Source: Sphingomonas sp. URHD0057 (GTDB taxonomy: Bacteria; Pseudomonadota; Alphaproteobacteria; Sphingomonadales; Sphingomonadaceae). Taken from it: DNA of 64,000 bases. This document shows, piece by piece, positions 8,046-16,312 of the stretch (position 1 is its first letter; each line of letters starts with the position of its first letter). A program made the translations under genes and the position numbers. The stretch spans positions 177,501 to 241,500 of the forward strand of contig NZ_JIAU01000005.1 of assembly GCF_000620665.1 (NCBI RefSeq), read 5' to 3'. The notes under the pieces are model-generated. The model saw only the letters and a program-made list of their open reading frames with translations, was not told the origin of the DNA and did not search any database.

Positions 8046-11000
8046 TCAGTGGAAATCGCGGCTTTTGGGGATGATTTCGACGTCCCGTGGGTGGCGCGCG
8101 GCGGGCGGCCGCCAGCTTCCTGCGGCGTCGCCGGGGTTGCGGGTGGAGGGCAGGGCCTCGTCGCTCAGGTGGCGCAGCATGTGGCTATCATCCTCGACGC
8201 TGCGCGCGATGACATGGATGACGTCGCTGTCCTCATCGCGCTGGACGATGCCGTGCACCGCCATCAGCCGCGCCCCCATGACGATCTTGCGCTGCCTGGC
8301 GAACACGTCGGGCCAGACGACGAGGTTGGCGATTCCGGTCTCATCCTCGACGGTGATGAAGACGACGCCCTTGGCGCTGCCCGGCCGCTGGCGGATCAAT
8401 ACCAGGCCGGCCAGCGACAGGCGCTTGCCGTCGCGGATGGTCTTGAGCCGATCGGCGGGGATGAATTTCCGCCCGGCATAATGCTCGCGCAGGAACGCCA
8501 TCGGATGCGCTTTCAGCGACAGCCGCACGGTCTGGTAATCGTTCACGACATGCTCGGCCAAGGGCATTACCGGAAGCGCCGCGGGCTGCCCTTCCACGCC
8601 TTCGTCCGCAGCCTCGGCATGAGCGAACAGCGGCAGGTCGGGCGCCTGGCGGAGCGCGCGCGAATCCCACAGCGCGGCGCGCCGGTCGAGGCCCATCGAG
8701 CGGAACGCATCGGCTGCTGCGAGCCGCTGGATCGCGTGGGCCGGGACACGGGCGCGCCGGCGCACGTCCTCGACACTGGCGTAGGGAGGGGCCGCCGCGA
8801 GCCGCTCGACATCGGCGCTGCGCAGCCCATCGACCTGACGCAGGCCGAGGCGCATCGCTCCGTCCTCCAGCGTGCAATTCCACTCGCTGCGATTCACGTC
8901 TACCTCGCGCACGTCGACCCCATGCTCGTGTGCGTCGCGGACGATCTGCGCGGGCGCGTAAAAGCCCATCGGCTGCGAGTTCAGCAACGCGCAGGCGAAG
9001 GCCGCGGGGTATTTCCATTTGAGCCAGCTCGACACGTAGACGAGGTGCGCGAAGCTCGCGGCATGGCTTTCGGGGAAGCCATATTCGCCGAAGCCCTTGA
9101 TCTGGTCGAAGCAGCGCTGGGCGAACGCGGGGTCGTACCCTCGCCCGACCATCCGCCCGACCATTTTGTCCTCGAGAATGCTGATGTCGCCTTTCGAGCG
9201 GAAGGTCGCCATCGCCTTCCTCAGTTGGTTCGCCTCCTCCGAGCTGAACTTCGCCGCGTCGAGCGCGATCTTCATCGCCTGCTCCTGGAAGATCGGCACG
9301 CCGAGCGTCCGCCCGAGGATTTTCTCCAGCTCGTCGGGCTCGCCATGCTCGGGATCGGGGCAGGGGAAGGTCACCGCCTCCTTGCCGCTACGGCGCTTCA
9401 GGAAGGGATGGACCATGTCGCCCTGGATCGGCCCGGGGCGGACGATCGCGACCTCGATCACAAGGTCGTAGAAGCAGCGCGGGCGGAGGCGCGGCAGCAT
9501 GTTCATCTGCGCCCGGCTCTCGACCTGGAACACGCCGAGCGAATCCCCTTCGCACAACATGTCGTAAACTTGCGGAACTTCGCGCGGGACGGTCGCCAGC
9601 TCCCACCGCTCGCCGTGGTGCTGCTCGATCAAATCGAACGCCTTGCGGATGCAGGTCAGCATGCCGAGCGCGAGCACGTCGATCTTGAGGATGCCCAATT
9701 CCTCGATGTCGTCCTTGTCCCATTCGATGAAGGTGCGGTCATCCATCGCGCCATTGCCGATCGGCACCGTTTCGGTCAGCGCCCGCTCGGTCAGAATGAA
9801 GCCGCCGACATGCTGCGACAAATGGCGCGGCATGCCGATCAGCTGCTCGGCAAGCTTCATCGTTCGCTTGAGGTGCGGGTCGGAAAGGTCGAGCCCGGCG
9901 TCGTTCGCGCGCGCATCCTCGAGCTCGGGGTCCATGCTGCCCCAGATGGTCGAGGCGAGCGCGGCGCAAATGTCTTCGCTGAGGCCCATCACCTTGCCCA
10001 CTTCGCGGATCGCCGAGCGCGGGCGATAGTGGATCACGGTCGCGGCGATCCCAGCCCGCTCGCGGCCGTATTGCTGATAGATGTGCTGGATCACCTCCTC
10101 GCGCCGCTCGTGCTCGAAGTCGACGTCGATGTCGGGCGGCTCGCGCCGCTCTTCGGAGATGAAGCGCTCGAACAGGAGCTCGTTGACCGAGGGATCGACC
10201 GCGGTGATGCCTAGGCAATAGCAGACCGCGCTGTTGGCCGCCGAGCCGCGGCCCTGGCACAGGATCGGCGGATCGAGGCTGCGGGCGAAGGCGACGATGT
10301 CGTGGACCGTCAGGAAATAGCGCGCGAAGTCGAGCTTCGCGATCAGCGGGAGCTCGTAATTGAGCTGCTTCAGCACCTTGGCGGGAATGCCGTCGGGCCA
10401 GTGCTCCTTCGCGCCCTCCCAGGTCAGCTGTTCCAGATAGTCTTGCGGCGACTTGCCGTCGGGCACCGTCTCCCTCGGATATTCGTAGCGCAGCTCGTCG
10501 AGGCTGAAATGCAGCAAGTCGGCGAACTCGCGGGTCGCCGAAATCGCGTGCGGCCAGCGCGCGAACAGCCGCGCCATCTCCTCGGGCGATTTCAAATGTC
10601 GCTCGGCATTGGGGTTGAGCAGATAGCCGGCGGTCGCGATCGTCACTTTCTCGCGGATGCAGGTGACGACGTCCTGCAGCGGCCGCCGCTCGGGCGCGTG
10701 GTAATATACGTCGTTGGTCGCGAGGATCGTACAGTCGTGGCGGTTCGCCAGGCGATCGAGCCGCTCGATCCGCGCGGCATCGCCGCCGCGATAGGGCCAG
10801 CTCGCGGCGATGTGGCGGAGTGAGGGAATGGCGTCGCGCAGCCGTGGCAGCTCGGCTTCGAAGGCGCCGAGATCGTCTTGCGGCCAGGCGATGAAAGCGA
10901 TGCCCTCGGCGTGCGCCGCGACGTCCGCGAGGCTCAGCTCGCACTCGCCCTTCTCCGCGCGCATCTTGCCGAGGCTGAGCAGCCGCGACAATCGCCCGTA

Positions 11001-11327
11001 GCCGTCGCGGTCGATCGGGTAAGCGAGCAGGCTGGGCGCGTCGGCCAGGTCGAGCCGGCAGCCGATCAGCGGCCTCAACCCGGCGCCGGTGCAGGCGCTG
11101 TGCATCCGGACCACCCCGGCCAGCGTGTTGCGGTCGGCAATGCCGATCGCGTCATAGCCTTGGCCCAAGGCCGTCATCACCAGCTCGATCGCGTCCGATG
11201 CTCCGCGCAGGAAGGAGAACGGCGAGCTGACGCCGAGTTCCACATAGGGTGATGGGCTCGCCGGCGGCGGCGGCATGTCCGCCCGCCGCACCAGCTTCAA
11301 CCGTGAGAATCCGGGCCTTTCGGGCAT
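8046..11327 (-). CDS. dnaE2: Error-prone DNA polymerase DnaE2 (ImuC)
   Basis: Alternative catalytic alpha subunit of DNA polymerase III, performing damage-induced translesion synthesis with ImuA and ImuB. The N-terminal PHP domain begins YVELGVSSPFSFLRGAS. The polymerase active site is in PPDIDVDFEHERR, and the conserved CQGRGSAANSAVCYCLGI and HVGGFILTE segments are present. A helix-hairpin-helix region and OB fold follow toward the C-terminus. The ATG at 11327 overlaps the imuB stop (TGATG), favouring coupled translation; an alternative ATG at 11276 lies closer to the conserved N-terminus. Third gene of the imuA-imuB-dnaE2 SOS cassette. Confidence 0.96.
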   Translation of the reverse strand: MPERPGFSRLKLVRRADMPPPPASPSPYVELGVSSPFSFLRGASDAIELVMTALGQGYDAIGIADRNTLAGVVRMHSACTGAGLRPLIGCRLDLADAPSLLAYPIDRDGYGRLSRLLSLGKMRAEKGECELSLADVAAHAEGIAFIAWPQDDLGAFEAELPRLRDAIPSLRHIAASWPYRGGDAARIERLDRLANRHDCTILATNDVYYHAPERRPLQDVVTCIREKVTIATAGYLLNPNAERHLKSPEEMARLFARWPHAISATREFADLLHFSLDELRYEYPRETVPDGKSPQDYLEQLTWEGAKEHWPDGIPAKVLKQLNYELPLIAKLDFARYFLTVHDIVAFARSLDPPILCQGRGSAANSAVCYCLGITAVDPSVNELLFERFISEERREPPDIDVDFEHERREEVIQHIYQQYGRERAGIAATVIHYRPRSAIREVGKVMGLSEDICAALASTIWGSMDPELEDARANDAGLDLSDPHLKRTMKLAEQLIGMPRHLSQHVGGFILTERALTETVPIGNGAMDDRTFIEWDKDDIEELGILKIDVLALGMLTCIRKAFDLIEQHHGERWELATVPREVPQVYDMLCEGDSLGVFQVESRAQMNMLPRLRPRCFYDLVIEVAIVRPGPIQGDMVHPFLKRRSGKEAVTFPCPDPEHGEPDELEKILGRTLGVPIFQEQAMKIALDAAKFSSEEANQLRKAMATFRSKGDISILEDKMVGRMVGRGYDPAFAQRCFDQIKGFGEYGFPESHAASFAHLVYVSSWLKWKYPAAFACALLNSQPMGFYAPAQIVRDAHEHGVDVREVDVNRSEWNCTLEDGAMRLGLRQVDGLRSADVERLAAAPPYASVEDVRRRARVPAHAIQRLAAADAFRSMGLDRRAALWDSRALRQAPDLPLFAHAEAADEGVEGQPAALPVMPLAEHVVNDYQTVRLSLKAHPMAFLREHYAGRKFIPADRLKTIRDGKRLSLAGLVLIRQRPGSAKGVVFITVEDETGIANLVVWPDVFARQRKIVMGARLMAVHGIVQRDEDSDVIHVIARSVEDDSHMLRHLSDEALPSTRNPGDAAGSWRPPAARHPRDVEIIPKSRDFH

Positions 11328-12868
11328 CACCCAAACAACCCGTGGATGAACCAATTGGGCAACCCGCCGCGGCCGTCCCCGATCACGCCTTCGCGGTAGA
11401 TCCAGTAGCGGCGGCCGGTCGCATCCTCAACGCGGTAATAATCGCGCAGCCGGGCCGAGGACGGCTGGCGCCACCATTCGGGCGCGATCCGCTCGGGCCC
11501 CTCGGCGCGGGCGATGTCATGCACCGCGCGCCGCCACACGAACCGCCGCGGCATGCCTTCGGGAGTCGCGTAGATGACGTCGATTGCCTCGGGCCGGTCG
11601 AGCAGGTGCTGCGGTCTTGCCGTCATTGCGAGCCCCGAAGGGGCGCGGCAATCCAGCTTTCTCTTGTCTGGATTGCTTCGCTTCGCTCGCAATGACGAAA
11701 CAGCCGCCACCCACCCGCTCGCCCGCTCGGGCACATGGCTTTCCTCCGCCTGCGGCCGGCGCACCGCGCGCGGCCCGAGCTTGACCGTCAGCCGGTCGAC
11801 CAGCCGGGCGATATCGCGTGTCCCGGAGGGCTCTTCGACCAGGCTGTCCTGCGCCGCGCCCAGGTCTTCGGTCCAGTCGGCCTGCAGCGCGAAGGCATCG
11901 AAGCCGAATTCGGGATCGAGCGTCGCCGCCTTATCGGAGAGCAAGCGATTGAGGTGCTTTGGGTCGCGGCTGGCAATCGAGGTTGCGACCGAGGCCACCG
12001 CGACGCTGCCGTCGACGCGAAAGCCCATCAGCGACAGCCGCCGCGCGCCGAGGTGGCGCTCCTGCAGCTCGCGGACGAGCCTGGGGATCAACCGTTCGAG
12101 CGCCTGCGCGGCGGCTTCGGGGTGCGTCGCCGGTTCTTCCAACCGAAGCGCGGCGCGCGGGGGCGGATCGACCGGCGCGGCGGTCAGCGGTTCGTCCTTG
12201 CGTCCCGTCAGCCGGTCGAGTGCATCGACGACATCCTCGCCGCCGCGGAAACGCCGGGCCAGCGCCAGCCTTGGCATGTCGAGCAGCGCGCCGATCGTCT
12301 TCAGCCCCAACCGCTCAAGCGTGCGCGCCGTGTCGGGGGCGAGGCGGAGGGCGGAGACGTGCAGCGATGGGAGCTGCTCCGGTAGCCCCTCTCCCGCAGA
12401 GCGGCTGCATCTCGCCAGCGCCCAGGCCGCTGCCGCAGTCGGAGCGATCGCCGTGCGCACCGTCACTCCGATCCTCGCAAAGCATCGTTCGATATCGCGC
12501 ACCAGCCCACGCTCACCCCCGAACAAATGCGCGACTCCGGTCACGTCGAGCCGCAGCGCATCGGCCCCATCCACCTCGACCAGCGGCGACCAGCGCCCGG
12601 CCCAGCGCGCGAGCGTGGCGACCAGCGCTGCGTCGCCTTGGGGGTCGGCGGGGACTGCGATCAGGCTCGGCTCGAGCGCGCGCGCGTCGGTCAGCCGCGC
12701 GCCGGCTTGAGCGCCGCGTGCCGCCGCCGCCTGGGTCACCGCGTGGATCAGGAGTCCGTGCGGCCCTTCGACGGTGAGGACGACCGGAGCGTCAGGCTCG
12801 CAATCGCTCGACTTCGCCCAGCGCTCGATCGCCAGATGCGGCAACCAGATGGAAATGATCCGCCTCAC
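11327..12868 (-). CDS. imuB: ImuB, Y-family polymerase-like mutagenesis protein
   Basis: Catalytically degenerate Y-family polymerase that bridges DnaE2 to the beta clamp in the mutasome. The GTG at 12868 gives the family N-terminus VRRIISIWLPHLAIERW; a longer reading upstream is not conserved. About 513 aa. Palm/fingers homology (VEVDGADALRLDVTGVAHLFGG) and a helix-hairpin region (LERLGLKTIGALLDMPR) are visible. An intact palindromic repeat (11621-11697) is inserted in frame near residues 390-416, before the conserved C-terminal PEAIDVIYATPEG region, adding a foreign loop. The start lies 77 bases inside imuA; the stop overlaps dnaE2. Confidence 0.93.
   Translation of the reverse strand: MRRIISIWLPHLAIERWAKSSDCEPDAPVVLTVEGPHGLLIHAVTQAAAARGAQAGARLTDARALEPSLIAVPADPQGDAALVATLARWAGRWSPLVEVDGADALRLDVTGVAHLFGGERGLVRDIERCFARIGVTVRTAIAPTAAAAWALARCSRSAGEGLPEQLPSLHVSALRLAPDTARTLERLGLKTIGALLDMPRLALARRFRGGEDVVDALDRLTGRKDEPLTAAPVDPPPRAALRLEEPATHPEAAAQALERLIPRLVRELQERHLGARRLSLMGFRVDGSVAVASVATSIASRDPKHLNRLLSDKAATLDPEFGFDAFALQADWTEDLGAAQDSLVEEPSGTRDIARLVDRLTVKLGPRAVRRPQAEESHVPERASGWVAAVSSLRAKRSNPDKRKLDCRAPSGLAMTARPQHLLDRPEAIDVIYATPEGMPRRFVWRRAVHDIARAEGPERIAPEWWRQPSSARLRDYYRVEDATGRRYWIYREGVIGDGRGGLPNWFIHGLFG
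11621..11697. repeat. Palindromic repeat inserted in frame in imuB
   Basis: A 77-bp element with perfect 13-bp terminal inverted repeats (CGTCATTGCGAGC at 11621-11633; its complement at 11685-11697) and an inner hairpin around CCCCGAAGGGG. It belongs to a widely dispersed palindromic family in proteobacteria. In the imuB reading frame it is stop-free and encodes the familiar repeat peptide SLRAKRSNPDKRKLDC. Family coding versions of this kind are reminiscent of Rickettsia palindromic elements. Confidence 0.9.
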
Positions 12869-13517
12869 AGGCGATACTCCAGCGGCCGGGCGGAGCCCCA
12901 CGCGCGCGGAACAGCTCGGCGTCCCAGGCCGGCAAGCCCGGCGCCCGCCCGTCGAGCGAATTGAGCAACGACGGTGCGGATCCGATCCGCCAGCGCATCC
13001 GCGCACCGCTCAGATTCGCGATGCCGCCGAGCCGCACCAGCCAGCAGGGCGTGCCGCTGCGCTCCGACGCGACCGCCAGCCGCCGCGTCGCGGTGAAGTC
13101 GAGCGCGCGCGGGTCGCCCCACAATTCGCCGATCACGGCCGAAAGGCAGGCGCATCTTACCCCTTCCTCCATCGCCCACAGCGCGTCTTTGGCGTCGCGC
13201 GCCTCGACGTGAATGAGGTTTTGGCTGGGCAGGCCGGGCGGGTGGACCCGCCCGCTTTCGAGGATCGCCATCCGGTCCTGGATCCACAGTAATGGTTTGT
13301 CCCGGTCGAGCTGGGCGAGCAGGAACCCGGCCCAGCCGCCGTCGCGAGGGTGCGCGGCGAAGATTTCGGACAGGGTGGGGCTGGACGGAGCAGGCAGGTG
13401 CCAGCGCTCGTCCAACCCCGTGGGGAGACGATCAGGTAAGGCCGGCCGGACCTGCGCGGAGACAGCTCCGCCGGCGACCAAAGACAAGCCTTTCGCCACA
13501 CGACTCACAACGCTCAT
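12792..13517 (-). CDS. imuA: ImuA family SOS mutagenesis protein
   Basis: RecA/SulA-like accessory protein of the ImuABC mutasome, about 241 aa. Recognisable segments: HLPAPSSPTLSEIFAAHPRDGGWAG, the LLWIQDRMA strand, WGDPRALDFTATRRLAVASE and the C-terminal DHFHLVAASGD. First gene of the cassette; imuB starts 77 bases before its stop. The ATG at 13517 directly abuts a LexA operator (13518-13532) and is only about 15 bases from a -10-like box. The mRNA would therefore be leaderless or nearly so unless translation begins at an internal codon. Confidence 0.88.
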   Translation of the reverse strand: MSVVSRVAKGLSLVAGGAVSAQVRPALPDRLPTGLDERWHLPAPSSPTLSEIFAAHPRDGGWAGFLLAQLDRDKPLLWIQDRMAILESGRVHPPGLPSQNLIHVEARDAKDALWAMEEGVRCACLSAVIGELWGDPRALDFTATRRLAVASERSGTPCWLVRLGGIANLSGARMRWRIGSAPSLLNSLDGRAPGLPAWDAELFRARGAPPGRWSIACEADHFHLVAASGDRALGEVERLRA

Positions 13518-13532
13518 GTTCTACTTTTGTTC
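13518..13532. promoter_or_regulatory. LexA (SOS) operator of imuA-imuB-dnaE2
   Basis: The sequence GTTCTACTTTTGTTC is an exact match to the alphaproteobacterial LexA consensus GTTC-N7-GTTC. It lies between the -10 box and the imuA start codon, where LexA would block initiation. It implies damage induction of the whole mutagenesis cassette. Confidence 0.92.
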
Positions 13533-13561
13533 TTATCTCGCGAGTCCGCTCACGGAGTCAA
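13532..13561 (-). promoter_or_regulatory. Sigma-70-type promoter of imuA
   Basis: Reading the minus strand, TTGACT (13561-13556) is a 5/6 match to the -35 consensus. It is followed after 18 bases by GATAAG (13537-13532), a 4/6 -10 box, which touches the LexA operator. The -35 sits just upstream (3') of the glycosyltransferase stop codon. The predicted start site falls inside the operator, 7-10 bases before the imuA ATG. Confidence 0.7.
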
Positions 13562-14638
13562 TCGCGCGACTCGGGTCCAAGCCATTTCGCCGCCCTTCTT
13601 GCGAGCCGCCGAGCTGACCAGGCCCTCGACAAACAAACGGGTGCAACGGTCCCAGCTATAATGCGTCGCCTCGGTCGCGGCGGCGCGGCGATCGGCGGTC
13701 CGCGTCCGCGCTACCGCCTTGGCAAGATCCTCGTCCACCGCGCCAATGCATGCCGATCCGCCGTGGATTCCACATCCGTCGCCGCCGAGGATATCGATGG
13801 GCCCGGCCACCGGATAAGCCGCGACTGGAAGGCCGCAGGCCAGGGCTTCGATATTGACCAGGCCGAACGTGTCGGTGCGGCTGGGAAACACGAACACATC
13901 GGCAGCCGTATAGGCAGAGGCCAGCTCCGCCCCATGCTTGGGACCGAGGAACAGCACGTCGGGATAGGCTTCCCTCATCCTTTCAAGCGCCGGCCCGCCC
14001 CCGACCACGACCTTGCTGCCTTCGAGCTCAAGGTCGAGGAACGCCTCGATGTTCTTCTCCGGCGCCACCCGCCCGACGTTGAGGAGGATCGGCCGCGGCA
14101 AGCTGGCCATCGCCGGATGCGGCGGAACCTTGGGGTTGAACTGGTCGAGGTCGACGCCGCGCGGCCAGATATGAATCCGTTCGATGCCGCGGGAATTCAG
14201 CTCCTCGGCCAAGGACGTCGTTGCCGCAAACGTCCGTTCGGCACAGCCGTGGAAACGGCGCATCATCTTCCACAACCACTGCACCGGGATTCCCGTGCGG
14301 ATCGAGACATAATCCGGAAAGCGCGTGTGGAAGGCGGTCGTGTAGCTGCGCTCATTCCTGATGCACCAGCTGCGGGCCGCCCAGCCGATCGGTCCTTCAG
14401 TCGCGATGTGGATGCTGTCGGGCTGAGTCTCGGTGAGGATTTTGCGCACCTTTCGTCCGCAGGCCAGCGACAGGCGGATTTCGGGGTAGGTCGGGCAGGG
14501 CACCGTGACGAAGCGCGACGGCTCGATGACTTCGACTTCGTGGCCGCTTCGGCGCAGCCCCTCCACCGTGGTTGAAAGTGAACGAACGACGCCATTGACC
14601 TGCGGATGCCAGGCATCCGATGCGAGCGCGATCCTCAC
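13550..14638 (-). CDS. Family 1 (GT4-type) glycosyltransferase
   Basis: Retaining glycosyltransferase with a GT-B fold, like the mannosyltransferases that use nucleotide sugars. The GTG at 14638 gives the expected N-terminal strand VRIALASDAWHPQVNGVVRSL, and its GTGA overlaps the upstream stop. The nucleotide-sugar site is LNVGRVAPEKNIEAFLDL plus FPSRTDTFGLVNIEALACGLPV (E-x7-E motif). About 362 aa. Coupling to the LpxH-like phosphoesterase gene suggests an envelope glycolipid substrate; which lipid or sugar is not visible. Confidence 0.87.
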   Translation of the reverse strand: MRIALASDAWHPQVNGVVRSLSTTVEGLRRSGHEVEVIEPSRFVTVPCPTYPEIRLSLACGRKVRKILTETQPDSIHIATEGPIGWAARSWCIRNERSYTTAFHTRFPDYVSIRTGIPVQWLWKMMRRFHGCAERTFAATTSLAEELNSRGIERIHIWPRGVDLDQFNPKVPPHPAMASLPRPILLNVGRVAPEKNIEAFLDLELEGSKVVVGGGPALERMREAYPDVLFLGPKHGAELASAYTAADVFVFPSRTDTFGLVNIEALACGLPVAAYPVAGPIDILGGDGCGIHGGSACIGAVDEDLAKAVARTRTADRRAAATEATHYSWDRCTRLFVEGLVSSAARKKGGEMAWTRVARLTP

Positions 14639-15519
14639 GCGGCCGCTTGCTCTTTGCGCTCGGCCCGTGCCAGCTCTGCCTGGGCGCGCCTGTGCTCGGC
14701 CCAGTCGATGATCTCCATCCGCCCATTCGAATGCTCGACGAGCGCCGTACAGCTCTCCACCCAATCGCCGTCGTTATAATAGGTCACGGCACCGATCTGC
14801 CTGACCTCGGCGGAATGGATATGGCCGCAGACGATACCGTCGGCGCCGCGCTCCGCCGCGGCATGCGCAACCACCTCCTCGAAGCTGGAGATGAACTGGA
14901 CGGCGTTCTTGACCTTCTTCTTGAGGTGCGCGGCCAAGGACCAATAAGGCAGGCCGCGCTTGCGCCGGATCCAATTGAGGACGCGATTGAGCTGCAGCAG
15001 CAGGGTGTAAGCATTGTCACCCAGCAGGGCGAGCCATCTGGCGTAGAGCACGACCCCGTCGAACTCATCGCCGTGCAGGACGAGTAGGCGTCGTCCGTCG
15101 GCGGTTGTGTGGATCGCCTCGGGCACCAGCTCGATGCCGCCGAGATTAAGCCCAACATAGCCGCGGAAGGCTTCGTCGTGATTGCCCGGGACATAGATCA
15201 CGCGCGTCCCGTGCTTGGCCTTTTTCAGCACGCAGCGGACGACGTCGTTGTGGCGCGGCGGCCAGTACCAGCCTTTGCGGAGCTGCCAGCCATCGACGAT
15301 GTCGCCGACCAGGAACAGCGTTTCGCAATCGGTCGATTTCAGGAAATCGAGCAGCAATTCCGCTTTGCATCCGGCGGTGCCGAGATGGGTGTCGGAAACC
15401 CAGATCGTTCGATAGGCGAACTTGGGCCGGGTCGGCTCGAAATGCGCCGGCTCCTCGATCCACGTTGCCGTTGGCGTCCGCGCAAGGCTGGCTGTCCCAG
15501 CCGGCACTTTCGCTGCCAT
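14635..15519 (-). CDS. UDP-2,3-diacylglucosamine diphosphatase-like metallophosphoesterase
   Basis: Calcineurin-like phosphoesterase of the LpxH/LpxI-substrate clan, 294 aa. All metal motifs are present in order: SDTHLG (about 42), GDIVDGW, GNHDE, HGDEFD and GHIHSAE. It is longer than enteric LpxH (about 240 aa), with an N-terminal leader and a charged C-terminal tail. It is translationally coupled (GTGA) to a GT4 glycosyltransferase. It could act in lipid A or in an analogous envelope glycolipid pathway; sphingomonads often carry glycosphingolipids instead of LPS, so classical LpxH function is not assured. Confidence 0.82.
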   Translation of the reverse strand: MAAKVPAGTASLARTPTATWIEEPAHFEPTRPKFAYRTIWVSDTHLGTAGCKAELLLDFLKSTDCETLFLVGDIVDGWQLRKGWYWPPRHNDVVRCVLKKAKHGTRVIYVPGNHDEAFRGYVGLNLGGIELVPEAIHTTADGRRLLVLHGDEFDGVVLYARWLALLGDNAYTLLLQLNRVLNWIRRKRGLPYWSLAAHLKKKVKNAVQFISSFEEVVAHAAAERGADGIVCGHIHSAEVRQIGAVTYYNDGDWVESCTALVEHSNGRMEIIDWAEHRRAQAELARAERKEQAAA

Positions 15520-15620
15520 TCCGATCCCCTGCGATCATTGTCGATGCGCAAACATTATCGATGAGGGGCAAGACTTGAACGTGACAGAATAGCGACCGCC
15601 TGGTGACACGACCAGTGAAG

Positions 15621-16310
15621 CTAGGCGTAGTCCTCGAGGAACCTTTTTAACTCGCGCACCACGTCGCGCGCTGCGCGTGGCGAAATTGCAAACGCCATGT
15701 GATGGCAGTCGAGCTCGGCCTCCTCATCGCGTTCATGATCGAGCCCGCGCGCCGCACGAGGCGCGATCATCCCGTCCCGCCGCGACCAAATTGCCAGGTG
15801 CGGGACCGGCGGCTTGTCGGTGATGCGCGGGATCGGAGGGTCGTCGACCGGATGCTTGGCAACCCACTCATAGAGCCGCCACACGTTGTTCTGTCGCGGG
15901 TCACCGGAAAAAGGAGTCCCGAGCGTAATGACCGCTTTTACCTGCTCCGGATGGTGCCGCGCATATTCGCGCGCGAAAAGGCCGCCGAGGCTCCAGCCAA
16001 CGATGACGATGGCCCGGTCATGGCCGAGGCTATGGATGCGCTCCCCGAGCTTTTCGAGCGTGTCCGGCCGCGCGCCAAAGTTCCAGCCTTGCTTCCAGCC
16101 GTGCACCCGGAAGCCCGCGCGAGCGAGCTCGCGCCGCAACGAGAAGGTGGTTTGATCACCGCACAGGAAGCCCGGGATCACCAGCACCGGCTGGCCGTCG
16201 AGCGGTCCGCGCGGCCCGCGTTTGCGGAACGTCCCGATCATCCGGCCGACGTTCCAGGCGATCTCGCCCAGGTTGCGCGTCGGTGGCGCGTCGTCGCCTT
16301 CCCACTCCAC
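15621..16310 (-). CDS. Alpha/beta hydrolase, lipase-like
   Basis: A 229-residue alpha/beta-hydrolase-fold protein. The nucleophile elbow is GWSLGG (Ser about 105); an oxyanion-hole region VIPGFLCGD precedes it, an acidic residue follows IWSRRDG, and a late His is in DCHHMAF. No signal peptide is present, so it is cytoplasmic. It ends 2 bases from the stop of serS-proximal sequence (serS is upstream on the same strand) and may be cotranscribed with it. Substrate unknown. Confidence 0.83.
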   Translation of the reverse strand: MEWEGDDAPPTRNLGEIAWNVGRMIGTFRKRGPRGPLDGQPVLVIPGFLCGDQTTFSLRRELARAGFRVHGWKQGWNFGARPDTLEKLGERIHSLGHDRAIVIVGWSLGGLFAREYARHHPEQVKAVITLGTPFSGDPRQNNVWRLYEWVAKHPVDDPPIPRITDKPPVPHLAIWSRRDGMIAPRAARGLDHERDEEAELDCHHMAFAISPRAARDVVRELKRFLEDYA

Positions 16311-16312
16311 GC

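Noticed and set aside
7857-10214. Long open frame of 785 codons antisense to dnaE2
   Set aside because: Its translation is Arg/Asp/His-rich with no domain, and it mirrors dnaE2 codons; long antisense frames are expected at this GC content.
15520-15620. Possible small gene between the LpxH-like and hydrolase genes
   Set aside because: The 101-base gap holds only very short frames without a convincing start; no structure stood out.
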